Assembly (NCBI GenBank): GCA_963575745.1 | Contig: CAUYUJ010000843.1 | Coordinates: forward strand, 32,501 to 96,500 | Length of the DNA: 64,000 bases | Origin: Prorocentrum cordatum | Taxonomy: Eukaryota; Sar; Dinophyceae; Prorocentrales; Prorocentraceae | Direction: 5' to 3' | In this document: positions 40,106 to 49,123 of the stretch, piece after piece | Layout: each line of letters starts with the position of its first letter | Position numbering within the stretch: position 1 is the first letter of the stretch | Made by a program: the position numbers and the translations under genes | The notes under the pieces: model-generated | Databases searched by the model: none | Seen by the model: the letters and a program-made list of their open reading frames with translations, nothing else | Told to the model about the DNA's origin: nothing

Positions 40106-41405
40106 ATTGCATGGCGAAAGGACCCAACCATATGCAGTTGTGAGCACCGTCGTTGTATGCACCGCATTCGGAAGAGCTCCCTATCGGGCCACGGAACGTA
40201 TGAGGGGTGTGCCAAAATTTGTCCGGTAGGCGCATGCGCAAACAGTCACTGGGGCCGTCGGTAGAATTCCCTATGCGGCCACGACCGGCGCGAGGGGTGT
40301 GCTGAAATGGGTGCGCGTGACGCATGCGGGTGGTGGCACTGGGGCCTTCGGTGGAGCTCCCTAGGGGGCCGCGAAACGCGTGAGGGGTGTGCCGGAATGG
40401 GTGTGGGTGACGCATGCGGGCGGTGGCACCGGGGCCTTCGTTGGAGCTCCCTATGGGGCAACGAAACGTGTGGGGGGGGGGGGGAGTGCCGACATGGGTG
40501 TGGGTGACGCATGCGGGCGGTGGCACTGGGGCCTTCGGCGGAGCTCCCAATAAGGCCACGAAACGTGTGGGGAGGAGGGAGTGCCGACATGGGTGTGGGT
40601 GACGCATGCGGGCGGTGGCACTTGGGCCTTCGGTGGAGCTCCCTGGGGGGCCGCGAAACGCGTGAGGGGTGTGCCGAGATGCGTGTGGGTAGCGCATGTG
40701 GGCGGTGGCACTGGGGCCTTCGGTGGAACTCCCTATGGGGCCACGAACGTATGAGGGGTGTGCCAACATGGGTGTGAGTGACGCATGCGGGCGGTGGTAC
40801 TGGGGCCTTCGGTGGAGCTCCCTATGGGACCACGAAACGTGTGAGGGGTGTGTGCCGGAATGGGTGTGGGTGACGCATGCGGGTGGTGGCACTGGGGCCT
40901 GCGGTGGAGCTCCCTATGGTGTCAAGAAACGTGTGAGGGATATGCCGGAATGGGTGCAGGCGACGCATGCGGGCGGTGGCACTGGGGCCTTCGGTGGAGC
41001 TCCCTATGGGGCCACGAAACGTGTGAGGAGCGTGCAGAAATGGATGTGGGTGACGCATGCGGGCGGTGACACTGGGGCCTTCGGTGAAACTCCCTATGAG
41101 GCCACGAAACGTGTGATGGGTGTGCCTGACTGGGCGTGGGTGACGCATGCGGGCGGTGGCACAGGGGCCTTCGGTGGAGCTCCCTAGGGGGCCACGAAAC
41201 GTGTGAGAGGTGTGCCAAAACAGGTGTGGGTGACGCATGCGGGCGGTGGCACTGGGCCCTTCGGTGGAGCTCCCTATGGGGCCACGAAACGCGTGAGGGG
41301 TGTGCCAAAGTGAGGGGGGTGACGGGAGGAAGGAGGCGGGAGGAAGGAGAAGGAGAAGGAGGGGCGCCGCCTCTCCAAAACGAAAACCCAACACCACAGG
41401 ATGGT
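40106..41405 (+). repeat. Element M1 with 90-bp minisatellite (about 13 units)
   Basis: Starts near AAAGGACCCAACCATATGCAG and ends near CGAAAACCCAACACCACAGG. The core is about 13 tandem units of 90 bp (40165-41310; two units are 95-97). The consensus begins GTGGAGCTCCCTATGGGGCC, passes GGGTGACGCATGCGGGCGG and ends GGCACTGGGGCCTTCG. Because 90 is divisible by three, frames stay open on both strands as 30-residue repeats. A purine tract precedes the right end. The relative at 58770-59625 has the same ends but 77-bp units. Confidence 0.9.
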
Positions 41406-41574
41406 TTGGGGAGAAAAAATTGGGAGCGTTTGATCCCTGGGGGGCCTGCTCGGGGATCCTCTGACCCGGGTCGAGCCAGACCCCAGGTCAGTCAGGCTTC
41501 TGCAGGATCCTGCCTGCAGGACCCTGCAGGTGGACGGTTTCCCCCGGGGCCGTATTCGACCCGAAGAGGGGAGG
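41406..41574. other. No gene; CAGGATCCTGC motif
   Basis: CTGCAGGATCCTGCCTGCAG near 41500 matches the motif at 24505-24565. Confidence 0.5.
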
Positions 41575-41745
41575 GCGAGGAGGGGGAGGAGGAGGAGGAG
41601 GAGGAGGAGGAGGAGGAGGAGGAGGAGGAGGAGGAGGAGGAGGGGGAGGAAAAGGAGGAAAAGGAGGAGGCGGCGGCGGAGGAGGAGGAGGAGGCGGAGG
41701 AGGAGGAGGAGAACGAGAAGGAGAAGGAGGAGGAGGAGGAGGAGG
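41575..41745. repeat. (AGG)n purine tract
   Basis: About 170 bases of AGG with GAAAA and CGG interruptions. 41746-41985 shows no gene. Confidence 0.95.
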
Positions 41746-41985
41746 GGTCGCCTATGCCCTTCGGAGAAACCCTCCAGGCTTCGTTCCCTGCTCAGCTTTC
41801 TTCATTCCAACATCCCGCGTGTACGCACGTCGTATAACATCGGCATGTGGCTGCCACGCGCCATGCGCCACGTGATGAACTACTGCCCTGCTTGGTACTC
41901 ACAGGGCCGTGACCCCCGCCGCAAGACTCCAAACCTGCCGAGCCCCACCCCCTGCCGACCGATCCTGCACGCCCCCGGCCTTCGG

Positions 41986-42190
41986 GGCCCGCACTCGGGA
42001 GCGGCCAAGAGGGGGGCGTCCAAGAGGGGGGGGCGCAAATCATGACCGGCGGCACGTGCGCGGCCCAGCGGGGGGGCCAGGGACGCAATGAAATAAGAAG
42101 AAGCTCCATGAAATCTGGGGAAATATCATGGCCCCCGCCATGATATCCACCCCCCCTAGTCATCACCCCCCTCTTTTCCGCCCCCGACGC
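41986..42190 (+). repeat. Dispersed repeat U, copy 2
   Basis: Same order as 7165-7380: GGGAGCGGCCAAGAGGGGG, CAAATCATGACCGGCGG, GGCACGTGCGCGGCCCAGCG, ATCATGGCCCCCGC, CTAGTCATCACC. Here it lies on the 3' side of LINE D. Confidence 0.8.
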
Positions 42191-43317
42191 ACCCCAGCCG
42201 AGCTCCCGAGGGCCGCGGGGGGCCGGGGCGCACGCGGCGAGGGAGGGCGCCCCCTGCGCGCCTTCTGCGCGCCCCGAGCACGACCGAGGCTGCCCCCAGC
42301 GGCGTCCCTGCAGACCTCCGGGATTTGGGCGAGGGCCCTTGCTAGGAGGGCACCAACTATACACCAACACCGATCCTGGCCAGGATCACCCTGGGCCCAG
42401 GATCGGTGTATACGCACTCCTACCTGGGGCAGGAAGGCATACACACCGATCCTGGGCGCAGGATTGGCGTGGCCAAGATCGGTGTAGGTGTATAGTTGGT
42501 GCCCTCCGACTTGCAGTGGGCTCGACAAGTCTTCCGAAATAGTGTCCAACATGCGAGTCGCCCCTGCGGCAGAACGTGCAGACCGTATAATATCATCAGC
42601 ATACCGGATGATGCTAATCAACCTGACGTCTCCAACGTCGAAGCCGCACTGCTGAGCTCGGATTTTGAGCCTTCTGATTGCGTGCTCCAGTCCAGCGTTG
42701 AAAAGCAGCGATAGCGAAACATCGCCTTGTTTGACTCCGCGCGTTATGTCAAACGCTGCGCTGCCAGTAACGCTTGCACTGTAAATGTCTGACAAGAGAC
42801 GCACGTATTCTACATCAACTCCCTGTTCCGCCAACGCTTGGAAAAAAAGCACGTGATGATCCAGCCTGTCGAAAACTTTCGTGAGTTCAATGCTGGCTAT
42901 CCACAGTGGGAGCTGCCACTCCCAGGCCTTCGTGCAAAAATCCTCCAAAACGACAAATGGGTCGTCCACAGAGCGACCCGGTCGAAATCCTATTGTCTCA
43001 TGCGTCTGCTCCCTCTCTAAAACGGGTTGCAAACGCGAGAAAACTAGGCGAGCGAACGTCTTATATGTTATGCACAAAATCGCAATGGGACGCGCATAAT
43101 TTACATCACGTATGTTGCCCGTCTTCGGCAACATGGTAAGACGCGTATCCTGCCACGTGGGATCGACGCATCCTGTGCTGAACAGAGCGTTCAAACACGA
43201 CATAAGATGCCTGTGCAGAGCATCGCCACCAAACGCAAACATTTCAAGGGTGATGCCGCATTTGTCTTCGCACCTTCCGCGCTTCATGCGCTTAAGAGCT
43301 TGTCGCAACTCTTCCAT
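42163..43317 (-). CDS. LINE D reverse transcriptase
   Basis: 384 residues open; residues 1-270 are RT. The GFRPGRSVDD segment lies at 110-119; motif A ASIELTKVFDRLDH at 141-154; motif B RGVKQGDVSLSLLFNAGLE at 193-211; motif C YADD at 239-242. The first motif A Asp is replaced by Glu (IEL for the usual VDL), which should impair catalysis. After residue 270 the frame runs through the inverted-repeat element and unrelated GC-rich DNA. It is the best-preserved classical RT in the window. Confidence 0.85.
   Translation of the reverse strand: MEELRQALKRMKRGRCEDKCGITLEMFAFGGDALHRHLMSCLNALFSTGCVDPTWQDTRLTMLPKTGNIRDVNYARPIAILCITYKTFARLVFSRLQPVLEREQTHETIGFRPGRSVDDPFVVLEDFCTKAWEWQLPLWIASIELTKVFDRLDHHVLFFQALAEQGVDVEYVRLLSDIYSASVTGSAAFDITRGVKQGDVSLSLLFNAGLEHAIRRLKIRAQQCGFDVGDVRLISIIRYADDIIRSARSAAGATRMLDTISEDLSSPLQVGGHQLYTYTDLGHANPAPRIGVYAFLPQVGVRIHRSWAQGDPGQDRCWCIVGALLARALAQIPEVCRDAAGGSLGRARGAQKARRGRPPSPRAPRPPAALGSSAGVRRGRKRGG
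42345..42507. mobile_element. 163-bp inverted-repeat element at the LINE D break
   Basis: Terminal arms are exact over 21 bases: GGAGGGCACCAACTATACAC + C at the left and its complement at 42487-42507. Further paired ACACCGATCCTGG-type segments lie inside. The LINE D RT frame ends exactly at 42508. A relative with the same internal order (ACCGATYCTGG, CCCAGGATCGG, GGCCAGGAAGGC) lies at 55032-55179. There is no coding capacity of its own. Confidence 0.85.
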
Positions 43318-43772
43318 GCGAAACGGCGCGATATCAGATGGACCTCTGTTACAATTCGCCGCTGACCACTCGTCCCTGGCAGCGCCGCAGCCCGTTGAAA
43401 AATGTGTTCGAGCGAAGCCTTAAACACATCATGATATAAAGGGCAACGCTTGCTCTGCTGCGTCGGAAACATGCGCCCGCGAGGCAAGTGCTTGATACCT
43501 TCGACTGCCCGCAGCTGCGAAGCAGCACGCGACTCGCAATGCTCACGCACACGCTTGAGATTTAGACACTCTGGACCTTTTTTGTGGGCCACGTGTCTCG
43601 CGCCTCCTCCGGCGCAGCTCTCGTAGTTCAGGTGCGTCCCATGGTTTCGCATGCGAACGAGCCGCACTGCTATTTGCCGCTGCTTGCCAGGCTGACGCAA
43701 CGGCGCGGCCCTCCAGATCCAAAAATGAAGACGGCTGAGGTTCAGACAGAGACTCCTGCACAATCCTCTCAT
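43284..43772 (-). CDS. LINE D linker upstream of RT
   Basis: A 162-residue frame whose second half (LKRVREHCESRAASQLRAVE, KASLEHIFQRAAALPG) reads as a helical linker leading to the RT. It ends 34 bases inside the RT frame, in another phase. The first half is probably out of phase with 43543-43779. Confidence 0.45.
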   Translation of the reverse strand: MRGLCRSLCLNLSRLHFWIWRAAPLRQPGKQRQIAVRLVRMRNHGTHLNYESCAGGGARHVAHKKGPECLNLKRVREHCESRAASQLRAVEGIKHLPRGRMFPTQQSKRCPLYHDVFKASLEHIFQRAAALPGTSGQRRIVTEVHLISRRFAWKSCDKLLSA

Positions 43773-43779
43773 AAATCAC
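43543..43779 (-). CDS. LINE D linker fragment
   Basis: A 78-residue frame with AKPWDAPELRELRRRRRE, a basic segment typical of the region between endonuclease and RT. It overlaps the next frame in another phase. Confidence 0.4.
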   Translation of the reverse strand: MIYERIVQESLSEPQPSSFLDLEGRAVASAWQAAANSSAARSHAKPWDAPELRELRRRRRETRGPQKRSRVSKSQACA

Positions 43780-43800
43780 ACCTCGGCCCTCGGCATTTAC

Positions 43801-44058
43801 TCATGGTTTCCATCGAACCGCATTGTGCTGCCAGCGCCGAGAGGCTGGGCTTACATTAAACACCCCGTGCACTGCGCTACGGTCAGAGTCAAAATCTAAA
43901 AAGTCGCTCGGGCAGCAAGACTGGCAGTGGAACGAAGCATCAAATCGCATAAAACCTCTGGCCCGTTTGGCGCCAAGTGAATTTCGAAACGCCCATGCAT
44001 CGAGCGCACGTCGAACATCGCCGGCTTCTAAGCCGTTCTCGGAACAAAACGTTTGCAA
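43801..44058 (-). CDS. LINE D post-endonuclease fragment
   Basis: An 85-residue frame (QTFCSENGLEAGDVRRALDA, ASFHCQSCCPSDFLDFDSDR). It is preceded in the same direction by a RRRRRKLCKACDFNTQ-like segment near 44120. Probably the end of the endonuclease domain and the start of the linker. Confidence 0.4.
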   Translation of the reverse strand: MQTFCSENGLEAGDVRRALDAWAFRNSLGAKRARGFMRFDASFHCQSCCPSDFLDFDSDRSAVHGVFNVSPASRRWQHNAVRWKP

Positions 44059-44148
44059 GAAGTGCCCTCTTTCACCGAATTCAACCTGCGTGTTAAAATC
44101 ACATGCTTTGCATAGTTTTCGGCGTCGCCTCCTAGCAAAGTCTATATC

Positions 44149-44715
44149 CTACGGTAAAAATCCGCAACATTGCATGAGATGATCGCGCGGGTACCCAGCG
44201 CACGGCACGCATGCAGAAAGGAACGTGCAAGCACTGCCGTGGATACCCATGTCAACTGCAAGCGCTCGGCCATACTGCGCACGCGCAGCTGTGACACCTC
44301 CCGCGCGCCGAGCATGCAAGCAGATAGCCACCCCTGCGTATCTAGATGGGCCAAGCGCGGCCAGCTGGGCACACTCTGCAGACCGCGCGGCGCGCCCACG
44401 ACTGCGGGGACGCGGCGAAGGACAACCCCCGCGGGCCCTCTTCGGTGACCAGCAGGCCCAGATCGCGGGCGACGCTCGCCATGGGCGACCGCTCGCAAGG
44501 GGCGGCTGACTACCTACCAGACCACCCAACCCAACCCGAAGACCCGAATTTCGGGTTGGGGGGGGTAGGGGTTCCACATGTGTTTTCCGATGTTTCCCGA
44601 CCCCCCCCCCCCCCACTGGAAATCGAGGGTAAATTTGAGCCTTCGGGTTGGGTTGGGGCGTGGTGGGCGGTGAACGGCTGCGCCAGGGGTCGCCACCAGA
44701 GCCTCCGAGAGCCAC
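44149..44715 (-). CDS. LINE D endonuclease remnant
   Basis: A 188-residue frame; only the C-terminal about 70 residues look genuine (RYAGVAICLHARR, then ACVPCAGYPRDHL). This resembles the central strands of EEP domains, where a surface-loop AYxPC segment precedes the GDxN strand. Upstream residues come from the GC-rich flank and the inverted-repeat element at 44525-44657. Confidence 0.4.
   Translation of the reverse strand: MALGGSGGDPWRSRSPPTTPQPNPKAQIYPRFPVGGGGVGKHRKTHVEPLPPPTRNSGLRVGLGGLVGSQPPLASGRPWRASPAIWACWSPKRARGGCPSPRPRSRGRAARSAECAQLAALGPSRYAGVAICLHARRAGGVTAARAQYGRALAVDMGIHGSACTFLSACVPCAGYPRDHLMQCCGFLP
44525..44657. mobile_element. 133-bp inverted-repeat element, Q-related
   Basis: Exact 17-base ends: CCCAACCCAACCCGAAG at 44525-44541 and its complement at 44641-44657. 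An internal ACCCGAATTTCGGGT palindrome lies beside the left arm. The core (TTCCGATGTTTCCC, CTGGAAATCGAGGGTAAATT) resembles the right half of repeat Q. Confidence 0.75.
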
Positions 44716-44929
44716 TCGCAGCGACCGCGCCGGGGGCCGACGGCCTCAGCGGCAGCCCCCAGAGCGCGCGCGGGCCGCCGAGCTCGCGCCCCCGGGAGCG
44801 GGCGGCGCGCCAGGCCGCCGACGCCGCGCCCCGCGCCCCGTCACCGCACGAGGGGCCGCCGGAGCTGCGGCCCCCCGCCAGACTCCCTGGCGCTGGCCCG
44901 AGCCGACATGATCATGATGAGACAGAGGA
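44658..44929. other. GC-rich spacer, no gene recognised
   Basis: Composition-driven open frames only. Confidence 0.5.
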
Positions 44930-45178
44930 GGGAGGGGGGAGGAGGAGGAGGAGGAGGAGGAGGAGGAGGAGGAGGAGGAGGAGGAGGAGGAGGAGGAGGA
45001 GGAGGAGGAGGAGGGAGGAGGAGGAGGAGAGGAGGAGGAGGAGGAGGAGGAGGAGGAGGAGGAGGAGGAGGAGAGGAGGAGGAAGGCGGAGGAAGGCGGA
45101 GGAAGGCGGAGGGGGAGGGGAGGAGGAGGAGGAGGAGGAGGAGGAGGAGGAGGAGGAAGGCGGAGGAAGGCGGAGTGG
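44930..45178. repeat. (AGG)n purine tract
   Basis: About 250 bases of AGG with GGAAGGCGG interruptions near 45085-45110 and 45158-45175. The 45179-45990 stretch is GC-rich with no recognised gene. Confidence 0.95.
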
Positions 45179-45590
45179 GAGGAGTATTTTTTTTCATCGC
45201 TGGACGCTCGCCAATAATCCTTATCCATAGCCCGTGAACTGCGAGGGCCACGCCGCGGCAGGCTAGGCCTGCCAAAGTCGAGGGCCGCGCAGGAGGGGGG
45301 AGCAGCAGCAGCAGAGGAGCAGCGAAAGAGGAGAGGGAGGACAGGGTACGTGAGGCCAGCGCACTGCGAGATGCCGCTCTTCGGCGACTCGCGGGAGGTA
45401 CCGCGGCACCTCGCGCGCGGGGAGGGGCGGGGCAGCCCCGCCCGCTACCGATCCTCCCGCGCGAGAGTCCTCGGCAGCGGGGGGGCGCACTCGGCGACGG
45501 GGGAGGACAGAGTCCATGCCCCACAAGCCACGGGCGCTTGCGACCCAGGCCACCGTCACCTCGACCCACAACCCAGGCCCGAACCCACGC

Positions 45591-46190
45591 CTAGACAAAA
45601 TTGAGAGGCGAGCACCCTTCCCCCCAGAGAGGCGCAACGGGCGCAGTTGAACAGGTCGTCGACGGGGCGGGCGGCGGGGGCGGCAGGGAGCGGCGGGGCG
45701 GGCGCGCGCACGCCCCCGCGCGCGCTCCCCCAGCCAGGCGAGGACCCAACCCCAGCAGCAGCAGCACACGCACAGCGGAGCAGCAGCAGCAAAGAGGACC
45801 GAGGGGGCGGGCAGGAAGAAAGGCAGGGATAAGAGGGGAAGGCAGGGGCGGGAGAAAACCGAGGACCCAACAAAGCCCACCCCGCAGGGGAGAAGCAGCG
45901 GCAGCGGCAGGGAAGAGAAGGAAGACAGCAAGCGACAGGAAAGGCAGAGGGAACACAAAGAGAAGCACCATAACTAACGCGCGAGAGATGGAAGGGAGCG
46001 GCCACGCCCAGATCTTCGCATCCGCGTTCGAGAGGGAGAGCGGGCGGGTGGAGGCAGGTGCACGTGAGACAAAGTCACTGCGATCACGTGGGTCGCTGCC
46101 CTTCGGGAGGAAGACCACACGACGAACTCGACACTCAGGGGGGAGAGCATCACCTGCACTGTTGAAAACCTCCTCGTAAACCTCGAACAA
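45591..46190 (-). CDS. LINE B reverse transcriptase N-terminal fragment
   Basis: Frame with VVFLPKGSDPRD and RPLSLSNADAKIWA, RT motifs 1 and 2. APGPDGIPYGCW reads just upstream in the same phase (about 46230), so the real domain begins there. After about residue 65 it becomes hydrophobic then Ala/Arg-rich and no palm motifs follow. The RT is truncated near 45990. Confidence 0.6.
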   Translation of the reverse strand: MFEVYEEVFNSAGDALPPECRVRRVVFLPKGSDPRDRSDFVSRAPASTRPLSLSNADAKIWAWPLPSISRALVMVLLFVFPLPFLSLAVFLLFPAAAAASPLRGGLCWVLGFLPPLPSPLIPAFLPARPLGPLCCCCSAVRVLLLLGLGPRLAGGARAGACARPPRRSLPPPPPAPSTTCSTAPVAPLWGEGCSPLNFV

Positions 46191-46346
46191 AGCAGCGGTC
46201 GCCTCAGGGACCTTCCAGCATCCATACGGGATCCCATCAGGACCAGGAGCAGAAGGAAACTCATGGCCGACACGGTCCCGAAATTCGCCAACTTCAAGTT
46301 TCCATCGAGGGGCAGGAGTAATGTCGTCAATAGTCTGAACGTGGGC

Positions 46347-47024
46347 CTAAATTTCTTGCCAATGAGTCGGATCGTGATCAGCCTGTGCAAAGACCTTACT
46401 CCAATGGGCCACCAGAGCCGCAGTTGCCGCTTCTGGGGAGGCACACGGGGCCCCGTCCTCGTCCAAGACGCCTAGCAGCCCAGTCCTCCTCCTCATGGGG
46501 TCCCACCCACGCCGAAGAGCCGCCGGCCTTCGCCTCTTCTTGGTCCTTACCTCATCCACCTGGTTACTATGATCCACCTCCTCCAGCTCCGCATCAAACC
46601 AACGCCCCTTCAAGGCCAGTACCAAACTGTGGAGGCCATCAGGATCAATGCACACACCGCTGTCGACGTCGAAGAAAGGCAGGAGAGAGGCGCAGCAACG
46701 AATGGCACGAAGACAGAGATACCACTGCCGACCCCGCCACCCACGGCATGCCACGAAAGCAAAGTGGAGCCGCTCCGCATCGTCGGCCGCTGGGCGACAG
46801 CAGCCGCACCGAAAACTTCTTTCGCCCGTTCGAGTTTCTGGGCAGGGCCCGACGGGGGCGTCAGCCCCCGCAGCTGTTCGGAAACCATCACGTGCTAGTC
46901 GGCATGCTGGCTGATCCATTTCGGAACCGAGAACCGACCCCTCGGGGTCGGGAAACCGCGGCAGCAACGGGAATGCGATCGGAGGAGGCCCCTGGATGCA
47001 GGAGGGCGCCGACAGCGTTGACAA
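46347..47024 (-). CDS. LINE B linker before RT
   Basis: A 225-residue frame with Cys-rich RCGCCRPAADDAERLHFAF near 70, a helical segment, RTKKRRRPAALRRGW and WSKVFAQADHDPTHWQEI at the end. The position and the closing segment match the linker just before RT motif 0. Confidence 0.5.
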   Translation of the reverse strand: MSTLSAPSCIQGPPPIAFPLLPRFPDPEGSVLGSEMDQPACRLARDGFRTAAGADAPVGPCPETRTGERSFRCGCCRPAADDAERLHFAFVACRGWRGRQWYLCLRAIRCCASLLPFFDVDSGVCIDPDGLHSLVLALKGRWFDAELEEVDHSNQVDEVRTKKRRRPAALRRGWDPMRRRTGLLGVLDEDGAPCASPEAATAALVAHWSKVFAQADHDPTHWQEI

Positions 47025-47601
47025 CGACGGTCATCTCATTGAGAATACCTGCAGGAAGGGTCGTGTAAATCCGATCTAATCTGGCCAACCCCCTCAGCTC
47101 CCGATTCACAATATCCCTACGGGTCGGGTCGGGCTGGTATAATTCACACCAGTGGCTACAATGTTCCAGAAAGGCATCGCATTGCACACGGTCCCCAGGC
47201 CCAATCTCCCCCGATACAAGCGACCTACCATCCTCCATCGTACAGAAATTCCAGTCGCCCAGAATGACAACCATAGTATGGGCTGCCGCGGGAAGGGCGG
47301 CATTGATGAGGCGTAAGTACTGATGATACATATGGACATCATCGCACGTGTTAGGCACATGAACATTGACCACGACCAAGTCGCCTCGAGGTCCCCGACC
47401 ATGGACGAGTAAAATCCGCCCAGGAACGACCGGAATCGGAGCGACCGAGTCGAAACAGTCACATAGATCTGAAGACAAGAACGCCACCACCCCACCAGCG
47501 TTCCGATCATCCAGATAGCTCCCAAAAAAATGCCCGGTCCGCATTTCGTCCCGAAGGATAACCAAGTCCGCTTCAGAGCCGTGCGTCTCCTGTAAACACA
47601 T
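46888..47601 (-). CDS. LINE B endonuclease (EEP) domain
   Basis: A 237-residue frame. CLQETHG at 2-8 holds the catalytic Glu; VVVNVHVPN at 77-84 is a core strand; ILGDWNF at 113-119 is GDxN; ARLDRIYT at 173-180; SDRIPV at 207-212 has Arg where SDH has His. In the same phase, upstream codons read SWNARALFASLSSRASR, the expected first strand, so the domain starts near 47700. It would nick the target for priming. Frame changes separate it from ORF1 and from the linker. Confidence 0.78.
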   Translation of the reverse strand: MCLQETHGSEADLVILRDEMRTGHFFGSYLDDRNAGGVVAFLSSDLCDCFDSVAPIPVVPGRILLVHGRGPRGDLVVVNVHVPNTCDDVHMYHQYLRLINAALPAAAHTMVVILGDWNFCTMEDGRSLVSGEIGPGDRVQCDAFLEHCSHWCELYQPDPTRRDIVNRELRGLARLDRIYTTLPAGILNEMTVVVNAVGALLHPGASSDRIPVAAAVSRPRGVGSRFRNGSASMPTST

Positions 47602-47890
47602 GACCTGATACTGGAAGAGCAGCTGCTTAGCCCGAAGGAAGCGTAAACGTGACCGAGATGCGCGAGACGAAAGAGAGGCAAAGAGCGCGCGCGCGTTCCA
47701 ACTGCAGAGAGAGAGAGGACGGGCAGGACGGTAGACTCCACCAGCTTCCCCAGCAGGCGGCGAGAAGGATCAATCACTGTCACTTGCATGGTGTGCACCA
47801 AAATTGGCAGGGAGGGCGGACGAGCACTCAGTAGCCAAACCCGCTGGACTTCTCCCCGCCGCCCACTCACCTGTCGAGCCGTTCCGATAC

Positions 47891-49036
47891 TCACCGAAAA
47901 GGGCGAATCTCTGCAAACATGGCGCGCAGACACTGTGCGCGTTGCTGCCCACCCACTTCCGTCAACCCATCGATTTCGACGCCACACTGGACGGTGCCCG
48001 CAGTGGGGCCATCATCGACAATAGAAATCTTTACAACCTGCACGGTGACTCCGTTGTCCTTCATCACATAAATCGCACCTCCTAGCCCCGTCGACCCGAC
48101 CTTGTCCGCCCCAAAGATTCTGGAGACATGCTGGCGCATATTCCCAAGATAATAGAACAGCTTCCTGGACGAGGGGGGGAGATCACGTCGAACCCGTAGC
48201 TGCAAGTCAGGACCGCCCTCGGGGTTCGGGAAGGGGAACGCGCCCACGGACGAGGCCATCCCGTGGAAAGTGGAGGCCTCTAGGTTGGAATCAAAGTCCA
48301 CGAACACCTTCTTACTGCAATCGTAAGCCTTGACCTGAATCGAACCCTGAGTCGAAGACGGAGCACAGCGGGCGAGGATGCTCTGGACTGCCTCGCGGAG
48401 CGTTTTCTCCATCAACGGCCGAGGGAACCCAAGTGCCACAAGAGGCGAGGGGTTGCCCACGAGACCAGAGTCGATCTTCCGACGAACCTGCCTTTCATCA
48501 TCCCCACGAGGCGTCGGGGTCCCCTGGTCGGCATTCCGAAGGTCCTGGATCTCATCGCGCATCGTCTGGATCATTCCCTCGAGCTCTTCACGAATGGCGG
48601 ATTCTGCGGTCTCTCGGTCCTGAATGCACTGAAGAAGAGCCTGTTCATGGATCGCTCGCATCTGCTCGAAGTTTGCAGCCGTCTGCTTGGCCAATTCAGT
48701 GCGTGCCTGTTGTAATGTCTGGAAATTCTTCTCAGCTGCGATCATCTGACCCTGGATTCCCGAAATCTGCTGGTTGATCTCCTGAACGCCGAGATTCAAC
48801 TGACTGGACAGGCTTGCGACTGACGACGACAGAGGAACAATCATATCACGCATGGCGGCAAGGATCTGCTCGGTGTCCCGCTTGCCCTCCAGGCAGGTAC
48901 CTCCAGGCACCGGCGGGGGCGTACTCATCCCTCCAGGGGAGGCAGGAGGAGTGGACGAGAGGGACACAGGCCACGAGTCGCCGCCCTCGGACGGCATCGC
49001 GGGAGGAGAGCCGCAAGCACGAGGGAGCGCGGCCAC
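47891..49036 (-). CDS. LINE B ORF1 protein (coiled coil)
   Basis: An intact 381-residue ORF; its ATG is 87 bases after an exact spliced leader, which supports this start. Residues 1-50 are Pro/Ser-rich. About 55-170 is a long heptad-like coiled coil (SSVASLSSQL, ELEGMIQTMRDEIQDLRN). 190-380 is a globular domain with LVGNPSPLVALGFPRPL and KVFVDFDS, compatible with an RNA-binding ORF1 fold. ORF1 proteins coat element RNA. The first 76 codons are duplicated at 52531-52757. This is the least damaged coding sequence in the window. Confidence 0.75.
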   Translation of the reverse strand: MAALPRACGSPPAMPSEGGDSWPVSLSSTPPASPGGMSTPPPVPGGTCLEGKRDTEQILAAMRDMIVPLSSSVASLSSQLNLGVQEINQQISGIQGQMIAAEKNFQTLQQARTELAKQTAANFEQMRAIHEQALLQCIQDRETAESAIREELEGMIQTMRDEIQDLRNADQGTPTPRGDDERQVRRKIDSGLVGNPSPLVALGFPRPLMEKTLREAVQSILARCAPSSTQGSIQVKAYDCSKKVFVDFDSNLEASTFHGMASSVGAFPFPNPEGGPDLQLRVRRDLPPSSRKLFYYLGNMRQHVSRIFGADKVGSTGLGGAIYVMKDNGVTVQVVKISIVDDGPTAGTVQCGVEIDGLTEVGGQQRAQCLRAMFAEIRPFR

Positions 49037-49123
49037 GGCGGGCCAGGGGAGCGCGTCCGCTCCCGGCCTTGGTGCCTGGCCACCAGGCGCCTCGAGAGAG
49101 GTTGGAAGTTAAGGAGCAGGCCC

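Larger units (their letters stand above)
42508..44450 (-). mobile_element. LINE D: truncated non-LTR retrotransposon
   Basis: Minus-strand order: C-terminal piece of an EEP-like domain (about 44149-44360), a linker in several phases, then an RT that stops at 42508 where the inverted-repeat element begins. GC is lower than in LINEs A to C. No RNase H or 3' end is seen beyond 42345. Confidence 0.75.

Noticed and set aside
40106-41310. Regularly spaced direct repeats suggesting CRISPR
   Set aside because: Units are contiguous 90-bp minisatellite repeats without unique spacers, in a eukaryotic genome.
40696-41397. 30-residue protein repeats in the 90-bp minisatellite
   Set aside because: Open on both strands because 90 is divisible by three and the unit lacks stops; the relative M2 has a 77-bp unit that would shift frame each repeat.
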